The notes below the pieces were generated by a model, which did no database searches, was not told the origin of the DNA, and saw only the letters and a list, made by a program, of their open reading frames with translations. This document shows positions 28,523-36,336 of a stretch of 64,000 nucleotides of DNA, in pieces. Origin of the DNA: Pseudemcibacter aquimaris (GTDB lineage Bacteria; Pseudomonadota; Alphaproteobacteria; Sphingomonadales; Emcibacteraceae); the NCBI RefSeq assembly GCF_028869115.1, contig NZ_CP079800.1:434001-498000 (forward strand), in the 5' to 3' direction. The stretch's first letter is position 1. Each line of letters starts with the position of its first letter. A program made the translations under genes and the position numbers.

Positions 28523-29358
28523 ATCTAAAAATTCCTCCCAAAAAGCCAGTAACATGTGTCACATGACTGATTGATAGTTTATACTTAAAGGCTGAGATCA
28601 ATATCCCAACCTCGCGAATGACAAGATTGTTGCAATTAAAATGATAACCAAAAGGATATCCAAAATAACAGCAATCCTGCCAATAGGTGTAATTAGCAAT
28701 AATCAGAAAGTTTATTCATAAGGACCATTCGAGATGTTCTTTTTATGATTATATAGCAATGCTAAATGTTTAATTTTTCTAATTAATTGCTAGCCGATAC
28801 CATAAATTAATCGCAAAATGTTGGCTATTGGGGGATTCACCCTAATGCATAACTATGTGTTTGTTTGTTAGAGTCAATCGTCTTTGCATATTAAGTATAT
28901 TTTCGTTTGATAGAAAATTCCTCCAAATGATTGTATAGAAGACATCTTACTACCGTAAACGGACGAGTTCATCTCGTCCGTTTTAGTTTATGAGAAAGAT
29001 TTTATAATCTCTCGCTAAAGAAAATGTAATTTGCAAAGCGTAATCTGCTTTATTACTCTTTAAACGGGTAGGGGGGGCGATTGTTTCAATCTCACGTTTA
29101 AGTGATACGGTTTGATTGTGTAGATACTGCCAGTTTCTCATATGATTCCTTCAAGTTATTTTAATTGTTTTAAACTTAATAGGAAATATGCAGTTTTTAA
29201 TAATTTCTTAATAGGGGGATTCCCCCAATTGAGATTTGAGGGAGCTGTCGTGTAAATTTATAAGAAGATTATATACAAAATACAAGATATGATATATGAT
29301 AGATAGGTTAATAGTAGGGAAGAATTAAAGATCTATAAACAAGGGAAGTTAAAGCAAC
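28523..29358. promoter_or_regulatory. Long AT-rich intergenic region upstream of receptor copy 1 and of the luxR-type gene
   Basis: About 840 bases without a convincing gene. It holds a dyad CATGTGTCACATG (28553-28565) close to receptor copy 1, a motif GGGGGATTCACCC (28830-28842), a strong orphan hairpin (28957-28983) and a related palindrome GGGGGATTCCCCC (29214-29226) upstream of the small HTH gene. Promoters could not be placed confidently. Confidence 0.5.
28957..28983. terminator. Orphan terminator-like hairpin
   Basis: AAACGGACGAG and CTCGTCCGTTT form a perfect 11-bp stem with a 5-base loop, followed by a short TTA-rich stretch. No gene ends here on either strand, so it might end a small RNA or be a remnant. 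Confidence 0.5.
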
Positions 29359-29370
29359 GTGGGGGTTGTT

Positions 29371-29580
29371 ATGGGACATAATATATTATTATCAAAACGA
29401 GAAAAGGAATGCTTGGAGTATCTGGCTCAAGGGTTAAGATATCAACAAATCGCATTCCAATTAGGCACGAGTGTACGTACGGTAGAAAAGCAAATTTCAT
29501 CTGCGAGAATTAAGCTTAAAGCAGCAACAATTCCGCAGGCGGTTGCTATTGCTGTGAGTGATTCTTTAGTGTGTCTATAA
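29371..29580 (+). CDS. Stand-alone LuxR/GerE-type HTH DNA-binding protein
   Basis: A 69-residue protein that is essentially a single LuxR C-terminal HTH domain: LSKREKECLEYLAQGLRYQQ, then IAFQLGTSVRTVEKQISSA with the recognition helix. There is no receiver, PAS or autoinducer-binding domain. The ATG at 29371 has GGGGG at 29361-29365 before it; a GTG at 29359 would add four residues and has AAGGGAAG upstream, so the start is uncertain. It sits alone between the two identical receptor genes, on the opposite strand. A role in controlling them is inference from position. Confidence 0.8.
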   Translation: MGHNILLSKREKECLEYLAQGLRYQQIAFQLGTSVRTVEKQISSARIKLKAATIPQAVAIAVSDSLVCL

Positions 29581-29626
29581 AACTTAAAATAAAGAATATG
29601 TAGCATTTATATGTTGCGGATAAAAA

Positions 29627-29653
29627 AGCCCCCCTTGATTTCTCAAGGGGGGC
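29627..29653. terminator. Terminator between the luxR-type gene and receptor copy 2
   Basis: AGCCCCCCTTGA and TCAAGGGGGGCT with a short loop. It is the counterpart of the stem at 25593-25620; a base-pair change at the stem base is compensated (A-T to G-C), so the structure is kept. Confidence 0.9.
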
Positions 29654-29709
29654 TAATTTTATCTTTTGTGTTGTGAGCCACCGAAGCAGCTCACATTCTT
29701 CTAATAGAA

Positions 29710-32556
29710 TTAGAAGTTAGCTTTAACACGTGCGTAGTATTTACCACCCATCCAGTCCATGCCACCAAAGTCTAGGTATTGGCGACCACGTAGACCGGAA
29801 CGCTCAACAACTTCAGGATTCTTCTTAGGGAAGGTATTCATGATGTTGTCAGCACCGATTGTTACAGAGAACTGCTCATCAACATCATATGTGATGGCTA
29901 GGTCAAAGTAAACGCGGCTTGGGTTTTCGTCAACGCGGTAAGCAGATAGGTCAGAAGTTGTACCAATGTAGTCACCGTTGTTGTCGAAACCAGTTACACG
30001 ACGCATTGTTGACCACCAACGAGCACGACCCATAACACTCACATTGTCCATGTTCCAGTTAGCTGTGAACGTAGCTTTGTGAGGGAAGTTGTTTAGGTTT
30101 TCTTCGTTGAATAGGTCATAGTCACTCATAGCGTGCTCTGTCACGTTAAGTTTAACGTGAGCATAAGCAGCTGTCAGACGTAGTGTACTGTCTTCAAGAT
30201 CGATGTTGTGTGTAGCAACGATTTCGATACCACGAACACGACGCGCACCTTCGTTTACAAGGAAGTCAACACGGTTAAGTGTTTCCGCACCTGGGATACC
30301 AAGAGCTTCGATTTGAGCAAATTCAGCTGGGTAATCATCACGGTCAAATGTTGGTGAGTCTGTGATAGAGTTACGTAGCTTGATTTGGAAGAAGTCAACA
30401 GTGATGTTTGTGTCATCACCTGGTGTCCAAACAAAACCAGCAGAAAGGTTGCGAGCTAGCTCAGGACCAAGTACCACGCCACCGAAGATTTGTGCTACTG
30501 GGCTATCTGCTACGAATGTACCAGACTGAGTTTGCGTACCGTCAGCACGGAAACCTGTACGTACCTGTGTATTGTTGATCTGACCCACTGTCGGAGCGTG
30601 GAAGCCTGTTGAGGCAGCGCCACGGAAAGCAAGTGTATCTTCGATCAACTGGTAACGAGTTGCGATTTTCCATGAGAAGTTGTCACCGAAGTCTGTGAAG
30701 TCTTCGTAACGACCAGCGATAGCGATATTGAAGTCTTCTGTTACGTCAGCATCAATATCAAGGTAAGCAGCCCAGTTTGAACGACGAGCGTCAAACACAA
30801 CGCCTGGTGCGAAACCGCCGAAGCCGTCAGAACCAACGTTTAGGTCACCTGCAAGTGGACCTGGTCTCCATGAACCCCAACCGCTGTATGTGCGGCCAGA
30901 ACGTTCGATTTCACCAGCACCAGTAATTTTGTAGTATTGGTCAGTACGGTATGTACCACCAAACGCTACGTTTAGGTTTTCAACAGCGTCTGTGTCTACT
31001 GTGTAAACAAAGTCAGCACCAACTTGACGTTCGATGTTCACAAGTGAACCAATGTAGAACGCAGTAGGAGCAGCACCATAGTTGATTGAACCATCATCAT
31101 TCATAGGCGCGCCCATTGATGGGTTTGCTGTGTCATAGATGTAGTTGTCAACGCGGTTACGACCAACAGAACCCCAGATATCCCAACCTAGGCCATTGTC
31201 AAGTTCGCCTTTGAAACCAAGGTATGAACCTAGGTCTTGTGAATCCATTTCAAACCAAGGTGTGAAACCGTTTGGATGGATGTTACGAGCTTGGAAACCA
31301 CCATTTGGATTTAGAGTACTTGGATGTAGAGGAGCTTGTGGGGCGATTGTTCTTAGCAGGTATGAATATTGGTCAGCCGCAGCTTGGCCATATGCATCTC
31401 TGTATGAGTTATAATCGAAAGATACTACGTCAAACACACCGAAGTTATCACGTGTTGAACCATCAAATGTCGCACCAGCACCACCAGCACCTGAACGGTA
31501 TGTTGATGGGAAGCTTGGACGATAGTTGAATGGCTCTTTGTGATACTTACGTGAGAAGTTACCAAATGCATATACAGATGAGTTCTCACCGATTTCCATT
31601 TCTGAGTTCCATGTTACAGTGAACTGTGTCTCACGGTTAATACCGTAAGGAGCTACTGTATCAGGGTCTAGATCGCCTGGATCAGCAAATTCATATTGCC
31701 AACCTTGTGAGCCGTCCATACCTGGAAGACTGTAACCGCTTTCGCCGTCTAGGAAGAATTGGTCAGCGAATTCACCGCTGTTACCCCAGTCAAGAAGAGC
31801 ATCGTTACGTGTTGCACCTGAGTTTGCAGCTAGGAATGCAGAAACGTGAGCTTCTTGTGCATTGTATTTTTCAATGTGGTCAAGAGCAAACAGATGGTTT
31901 GTTGCACGATCTGTTGGATCAGTTGCACCATATGAAGCTGTTACTGTTAGGAAACCACGGTCAGCAAGTGAGATACCAGCTTTAGAAGCAAGTACGTATG
32001 AGAAACCGTCGCCTTCATAGTATTGACCGAAGTTAGCTTCAGCAGAAATACCTTCTGAGTCGTCAAGTGTTAGGTTAACAACACCAGCAACCGCGTCAGC
32101 ACCGTACTGAGCAGCAGCACCGTCACGTAGGATTTCAAGGCTCTTAAGAGCGTTTACTGAAAGTGAGCCAACGTCAGCAGCCTGCCAACCACCGTAAGTG
32201 ATGATTGCAGAACGGTGCATACGCTTACCGTTTAGAAGTGTAAGAACTTCACCTTGGTGTAGACCACGAAGTGATGAACTACGAACTAGTGAGTCACCAT
32301 CGGAGATCGCATCACGTTCCACAGAGTAAGATGGAGATACAGCTTGCATCGCATCTTTCATGTTTAGTGATGGTGTAGCTTGAAGTTCAGCAGCTTGGAT
32401 AACGTCAACTGGAACGTTTGAGTCAAGAGCCGTACGGCCCTTCACACGAGAACCAACCACTGTGATTGTATCTTCTTCTTGACCGTCTTGCGCAACCGCC
32501 ATATCAGCGATTACAAGAGCAGGTAGAGAAGCAGATAGAAGTAGTAATTTTTTCAT
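29710..32556 (-). CDS. TonB-dependent outer-membrane receptor, copy 2
   Basis: About 948 residues from the ATG at 32554-32556, with the same GGGAGGAA ribosome site, signal peptide, plug and terminal-Phe barrel as copy 1. By eye the protein differs only in RGRQYLDFGG against RGRQYMDFGG near the C-terminus. Its upstream DNA beyond about 50 bases is unrelated to that of copy 1 and contains tandem TTGCA-N4-TGCA elements, so the two genes can be expressed under different conditions while making the same receptor. The ligand is unknown. Confidence 0.95.
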   Translation of the reverse strand: MKKLLLLSASLPALVIADMAVAQDGQEEDTITVVGSRVKGRTALDSNVPVDVIQAAELQATPSLNMKDAMQAVSPSYSVERDAISDGDSLVRSSSLRGLHQGEVLTLLNGKRMHRSAIITYGGWQAADVGSLSVNALKSLEILRDGAAAQYGADAVAGVVNLTLDDSEGISAEANFGQYYEGDGFSYVLASKAGISLADRGFLTVTASYGATDPTDRATNHLFALDHIEKYNAQEAHVSAFLAANSGATRNDALLDWGNSGEFADQFFLDGESGYSLPGMDGSQGWQYEFADPGDLDPDTVAPYGINRETQFTVTWNSEMEIGENSSVYAFGNFSRKYHKEPFNYRPSFPSTYRSGAGGAGATFDGSTRDNFGVFDVVSFDYNSYRDAYGQAAADQYSYLLRTIAPQAPLHPSTLNPNGGFQARNIHPNGFTPWFEMDSQDLGSYLGFKGELDNGLGWDIWGSVGRNRVDNYIYDTANPSMGAPMNDDGSINYGAAPTAFYIGSLVNIERQVGADFVYTVDTDAVENLNVAFGGTYRTDQYYKITGAGEIERSGRTYSGWGSWRPGPLAGDLNVGSDGFGGFAPGVVFDARRSNWAAYLDIDADVTEDFNIAIAGRYEDFTDFGDNFSWKIATRYQLIEDTLAFRGAASTGFHAPTVGQINNTQVRTGFRADGTQTQSGTFVADSPVAQIFGGVVLGPELARNLSAGFVWTPGDDTNITVDFFQIKLRNSITDSPTFDRDDYPAEFAQIEALGIPGAETLNRVDFLVNEGARRVRGIEIVATHNIDLEDSTLRLTAAYAHVKLNVTEHAMSDYDLFNEENLNNFPHKATFTANWNMDNVSVMGRARWWSTMRRVTGFDNNGDYIGTTSDLSAYRVDENPSRVYFDLAITYDVDEQFSVTIGADNIMNTFPKKNPEVVERSGLRGRQYLDFGGMDWMGGKYYARVKANF

Positions 32557-32608
32557 ATCTAAAAATTCCTCCCAAAAAGCCAGTAACATAAGTCACATGA
32601 CTGATTGT

Positions 32609-32987
32609 GTTTTAAAATTCAGGATAACGTCTTACTACAAACATTATCCCACGAAAGATTAGGATCAATAATCACCTAACCAATTACTGCGAAACGTAAA
32701 TTTAGAATATAACTCGTGCCCTATATAGTGGAGAATATTTGAGATAACTCCCCTGCGTAGAATACTATTATTTCCTTATTACGGATTCCACTGCGAATCT
32801 TTGTAAAAGATAATTCAGCATAAATCAAACAATTATGGGGGGTTTGACCTATATCAGTTCAATTTTTGTTGCATTTTTGCATTATGTTGCATTTTTGCAA
32901 CTAAATTCGCGTTTATTCCAATAAAAACAAGGTAGTAATTGTTTTTATAAAAGTTTAATTGTGGTTTTTTTGTAAAAAAATGTGAAT
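32609..32987. promoter_or_regulatory. Upstream region of receptor copy 2 with tandem TTGCA dyads
   Basis: This 380-base stretch has no gene. TTGCATTTTTGCA occurs twice with an 18-base period (32869-32882 and 32887-32900); the second is a perfect TTGCA-N4-TGCAA inverted repeat. Such dyads resemble LacI-family operators, but no binding protein is identified here. They lie over 300 bases upstream of the receptor start. Confidence 0.45.
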
Positions 32988-33569
32988 TTAAGCAGAGCCA
33001 GACTCTGAAGATAGCATGGATAGATCTACGCCCAATTTTGCCATCGCACGGGGATATTTTAGATCCAAATCCGTGCGAAAAACGAGTTCCTCATCGGCTT
33101 CGATTGAAAGCCAACTGTTTCTTTTAATCTCGCTTTCGAGTTGGCCGCGCCCCCAGCCGGAAAAACCAAGTGCGATAAGATAATCCTGCGGCCCTTCATC
33201 ATTTGCAATGGCTGTCAAAATATCAATAGTGGCAGTGAGTGCAATTGTTTCAGATATAATGAGTGTAGTTTCTTGAACATAATCGGCACTATGAAGAATA
33301 AAGCCTCTGCCTGATTCTACTGGGCCACCTTCGTGAAGTGTAATTTTTTCAAGGGGAATTTGTTTTTCAATGTCAGATGGTGTTGAGATGCTCAATTGAT
33401 TTAGAAGATCAGGGAAGTCAATGTTGTCACATAATTTATTAATCACAAGTCCCATGGCCCCTTCTTCTGTATGTGTACACATATAGATAACAGCATTAGC
33501 AAACCGTGGGTCTGTCATGGCTGGCATGGCGAGTAGTAATTGTCCGCTTAGATATCCTTGTTTTGTCAC
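32988..33569 (-). CDS. YqgE/AlgH (UPF0301) family protein
   Basis: A 193-residue cytosolic protein of the conserved UPF0301 family. Diagnostic blocks are GQLLLAMPAMTDPRFANAVI, HTEEGAMGLVINK, GGPVESGRGFILHS and ALGFSGWGRGQLESEI. The start is a GTG at 33567-33569 with an AAAGG ribosome site. The family is widespread in proteobacteria, but its function is not firmly known. It is divergent from the SPFH gene. Confidence 0.93.
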   Translation of the reverse strand: MTKQGYLSGQLLLAMPAMTDPRFANAVIYMCTHTEEGAMGLVINKLCDNIDFPDLLNQLSISTPSDIEKQIPLEKITLHEGGPVESGRGFILHSADYVQETTLIISETIALTATIDILTAIANDEGPQDYLIALGFSGWGRGQLESEIKRNSWLSIEADEELVFRTDLDLKYPRAMAKLGVDLSMLSSESGSA

Positions 33570-33807
33570 CCTTTATTCTCAGTCTTAAAAAATGTGAAAA
33601 ACTTATATTTTTATAATAGTTAGCGTTAATTCGCTGGTCAAGTTCAATAGTTTTAAATTCATGAAAGCCGAAGGAAAGGTAAATATAGTTGGTGATACTC
33701 AAAAGTGTGAAATTCGAATATATTGCAATTTATCATTTTAGACTTATATTTAAAGTATGCAGAAATTTCACACATACATTAAATATTTATAATTAAAGGG
33801 GAAAAAT

Positions 33808-34758
33808 ATGTTTATGGCTGAGCTTAATATTTTCGCGATAGGTCTTGTTGTACTTGTAATTTATTTATTTTTCGCAGGTGTAAAGACAGTATCGCAAGGT
33901 TATAATTATACTGTGGAACGATTTGGTAGATACACCAAAACTTTACAGCCGGGTTTTCATTTAATTGTACCGTTTTTTGACAAAATCGGCGCAAAAATGA
34001 ATATGAAGGAACAGGTTCTTGATATTCCATCGCAGGAAGTAATTACCAAAGATAATGCCATGGTAACGGCAAATGGTGTTGTCTTCTTTCAGGTGATTGA
34101 TGCTGCCAGAGCATCATATGAAGTGAATGATATGTATACGGCTATTCTCAATTTGACGATGACGAACTTAAGAACGGTAATGGGTTCAATGGATCTAGAT
34201 CAGCTTCTTTCCATGCGCGATCAGATTAATGCAAGGCTTTTGGATGTTGTTGATGATGCAACGCAGCCATGGGGCATTAAGGCAACCCGTATTGAAATTA
34301 AGGATATCGAACCACCCCGTGATATTGTTGATGCTATGGCCAAACAGATGAAAGCAGAACGTATTAAACGCGCCAACATTCTGGATGCGGAAGGTGAAAG
34401 GCAAGCAGAAATTTTACGTGCCGAAGGTGAGAAACAAGCAGCAATCCTTGAAGCAGAAGGCCGTAAAGAAGCGGCATTCAGGGATGCCGAGGCAAGAGAA
34501 AGAGAGGCCGAGGCGGAAGCAAAAGCGACTGACATGGTTTCAAATGCTATTGCAAGCGGTGATCCGCAGGCGATTAATTATTTCATCGCACAAAAATACG
34601 TTGATGCAATTGCCGGGTTTGCAAATTCAAATAACGAAAAACTTGTCTTTATGCCATTAGAAGCCAGTGGCGTAATTGGTGCACTTGGCGGTATGACGGA
34701 TATGCTTAAAAACTTAGACCTTAAAAAAGATGGCGGAAACGCCAAGCATCTTCCATAA
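33808..34758 (+). CDS. SPFH/stomatin-like membrane protease-associated protein (QmcA type)
   Basis: A 316-residue protein with one N-terminal transmembrane helix (IFAIGLVVLVIYLFFAGV), then an SPFH/prohibitin domain (VSQGYNYTVERFGRYTKTLQPGF, DKIGAKMNMKEQVLDIPSQEVITKDN). A charged Ala/Glu coiled coil follows from about 185 to 250 (AEGERQAEILRAEGEKQAA). Such proteins form membrane rings that organise microdomains or modulate proteases. It begins after AAAGGGG and is followed after 23 bases by an NfeD-type gene, the usual partner. A shared operon is nearly certain. Confidence 0.93.
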   Translation: MFMAELNIFAIGLVVLVIYLFFAGVKTVSQGYNYTVERFGRYTKTLQPGFHLIVPFFDKIGAKMNMKEQVLDIPSQEVITKDNAMVTANGVVFFQVIDAARASYEVNDMYTAILNLTMTNLRTVMGSMDLDQLLSMRDQINARLLDVVDDATQPWGIKATRIEIKDIEPPRDIVDAMAKQMKAERIKRANILDAEGERQAEILRAEGEKQAAILEAEGRKEAAFRDAEAREREAEAEAKATDMVSNAIASGDPQAINYFIAQKYVDAIAGFANSNNEKLVFMPLEASGVIGALGGMTDMLKNLDLKKDGGNAKHLP

Positions 34759-34781
34759 CCCGATAAGAGAAGGAAACATAA

Positions 34782-35225
34782 ATGTTTGATGATTTTGTTT
34801 TTAATCACTGGTTTTGGTTTATTTTATCCTTATGTCTGTTCGCACTAGAAATGGCGGTGCCGGGTGTGATTTTCATGTGGCTTGCTTTTGCAGGGATCAT
34901 TGTCGGTGGGGTGGTGTTAATTGACCCTTCTATGGGTTGGGAAATGCAGTTTATCATTTTCTCGGTTCTTGGCATTATTAGCGTTTATGCGGGCCGCACT
35001 TACCTGCGCAAAAACCCAATTGAAAGTGAAGATGACAAATTAAACGATCGTGGTGCTCGATATATTGGCAATAGATATAATTTGGAACGTCCAATGGAAA
35101 ACGGTGAGGGCAAAGTACGTATTGGCGATAGTTTATGGCTCGTGCGCGGTGATTTTACCGCCGATGTCGGCACGTCCGTTAAGGTGGTTGGTGCCGACGG
35201 GGTCGTTCTTTTGGTTGAGGAATAA
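34782..35225 (+). CDS. NfeD-family membrane protein
   Basis: A 147-residue short-form NfeD: two or three transmembrane helices in the first 75 residues (WFWFILSLCLFALEMAVPG, MWLAFAGIIVGGVVLI, FIIFSVLGIISVYAG), then a C-terminal OB-fold domain (GEGKVRIGDSLWLVRGD, VKVVGADGVVLLVEE). It lacks the serine protease domain of long NfeD proteins. It pairs with the upstream SPFH protein and presumably acts with it in the membrane. Confidence 0.92.
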   Translation: MFDDFVFNHWFWFILSLCLFALEMAVPGVIFMWLAFAGIIVGGVVLIDPSMGWEMQFIIFSVLGIISVYAGRTYLRKNPIESEDDKLNDRGARYIGNRYNLERPMENGEGKVRIGDSLWLVRGDFTADVGTSVKVVGADGVVLLVEE

Positions 35226-35633
35226 TTACTTTCCTATTTGAATAAGACCTTCTTCCAAATAATCAGGTAGCAGCGGAGTGTCCATTAGATATTCCGCTGT
35301 ATGCTGATTGTCAGATGATCTGGCGTTATTCATTGCTTTTTCCGCTTCATCAGGATTATAGGTACCACGTCCAATCCACATAAGCGCAACGAGGGCGTAC
35401 CTTTCTTCTTCGTTTAGGTTTTCGATAGCGCTTTTCAGCTCTTCATAGGAACTGTTCATGGCGTGATCTTCGGATGTGAAGCTTTCAACCATATTCGCGA
35501 CGGAATGTTCGGTATAATTATCAGCCGCATGGTTTTCTGATAATTCTTCGCTTACCATGGCCATTGAACCTTCGCGATATTCACGGGCCACTGAGATAAT
35601 AAATTCTACTTTGTCTTCGTTAATAGGAATCAT
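35226..35633 (-). CDS. DUF3775-family protein
   Basis: A 135-residue soluble acidic protein matching the alphaproteobacterial DUF3775 pattern: an N-terminal KVEFIISVAREY, LNEEERYALVALMWIGRGTY in the centre, and AEYLMDTPLLPDYLEEGL at the C-terminus. No catalytic motif or signal peptide is seen and the function is unknown. Its stop directly abuts the convergent nfeD stop. It is divergent from the XRE regulator across a 217-base region containing dyad operators. Confidence 0.78.
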   Translation of the reverse strand: MIPINEDKVEFIISVAREYREGSMAMVSEELSENHAADNYTEHSVANMVESFTSEDHAMNSSYEELKSAIENLNEEERYALVALMWIGRGTYNPDEAEKAMNNARSSDNQHTAEYLMDTPLLPDYLEEGLIQIGK

Positions 35634-35765
35634 AACAGCACCTCTTTATTAACTTATATAATATCATTTTTAAAAAATATCGCCAAGTCCTGCTAAATTT
35701 AATGATCTGGATCAAATTTCAGTTAATAATCAAAATGTAGAACACTTTAAAAATCATGATATTAT

Positions 35766-35789
35766 CGTGACATGTCACGACAGTGACGT
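35766..35789. promoter_or_regulatory. Palindromic operator candidate before the XRE regulator
   Basis: CGTGACATGTCACG (35766-35779) is a perfect 14-base palindrome. It overlaps a second inverted repeat, TGTCAC-GACA-GTGACG (35774-35789). The sites lie about 60-85 bases before the XRE start and could bind that regulator. Confidence 0.55.
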
Positions 35790-35850
35790 GTTTAATTCAT
35801 TTCATTCGGTTTAGATTGTAGTTACGCAAAGCCAATAAAAGGAAATAAAA

Positions 35851-36336
35851 ATGTCAGTTCGAAAATTACGTAAAGACAATGGATGGTCACAAGAACAGCT
35901 TGCTCAAATTTCAGGATTAAGCGTCAGAACCATTCAACGAATTGAACAAGGTGGAAAAGCAGGACTGGATTCACTTAAAGCATTGGCGGCTGCGTTTGAT
36001 GTAAATATTCGAGATTTAATAAATGAGGATGAAATGAACGAAGTCGAAGCAAGAAACGGTTCAAAAAAACTAAAAGACCGAAGAGAAGAAGAAGCCATTG
36101 AATATGTAAAGAACTTAAAAGGTTTTCACATTAGTTGGATGACTTATTTAATAATCATACCAGGGCTGTATCTGCTTAATATCTTTGTGACCCCAGGATA
36201 TTTGTGGGTGATTTGGCCGGCGCTTGGATGGGGCGCGGCTATCATTCTTCATGGGTTTACATTATTTGGTTTGTTTGGTGTCTTTGGCGCCGATTGGGAA
36301 CAGCGACAATTTGAAAAACGTATGAAGCGTGATTGA
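35851..36336 (+). CDS. XRE-family HTH regulator fused to a 2TM domain
   Basis: A 161-residue protein: an HTH_3 domain in residues 1-55 (LRKDNGWSQEQLAQISGLSV, TIQRIEQGGKAGLDSLKALA), a charged linker, then a '2TM' domain with two hydrophobic helices (MTYLIIIPGLYLLNIFV and VIWPALGWGAAIILHGFTLF) and the basic tail FEKRMKRD. It is a membrane-tethered transcription factor, known as an architecture but without an assigned signal. It starts after AAAGGAAAT and ends directly against the convergent GST gene. Confidence 0.88.
   Translation: MSVRKLRKDNGWSQEQLAQISGLSVRTIQRIEQGGKAGLDSLKALAAAFDVNIRDLINEDEMNEVEARNGSKKLKDRREEEAIEYVKNLKGFHISWMTYLIIIPGLYLLNIFVTPGYLWVIWPALGWGAAIILHGFTLFGLFGVFGADWEQRQFEKRMKRD

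Larger units (their letters stand above)
25590..28574 (-). repeat. Copy 1 of a 3-kb near-identical duplication (receptor gene plus its terminator)
   Basis: The sequence matches 29624-32608 at a constant offset of 4034 bases. It includes the terminator, the 3' hairpins and about 50 bases upstream of the receptor start. Inside the coding region I found only a five-difference patch at 25733-25748 and one synonymous change at 28403. Confidence 0.93.
29624..32608 (-). repeat. Copy 2 of the 3-kb receptor duplication
   Basis: It is the direct-repeat partner of 25590-28574, in the same orientation, offset by 4034 bases. Outside these limits the flanks are unrelated: the right edge diverges just after the shared GTCACATGACTGATTG. 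Confidence 0.93.

Noticed and set aside
25590-32608. A composite transposon formed by the two 3-kb direct repeats
   Set aside because: The repeats encode a receptor, not a transposase; no terminal inverted repeats or target duplications are seen at their edges.
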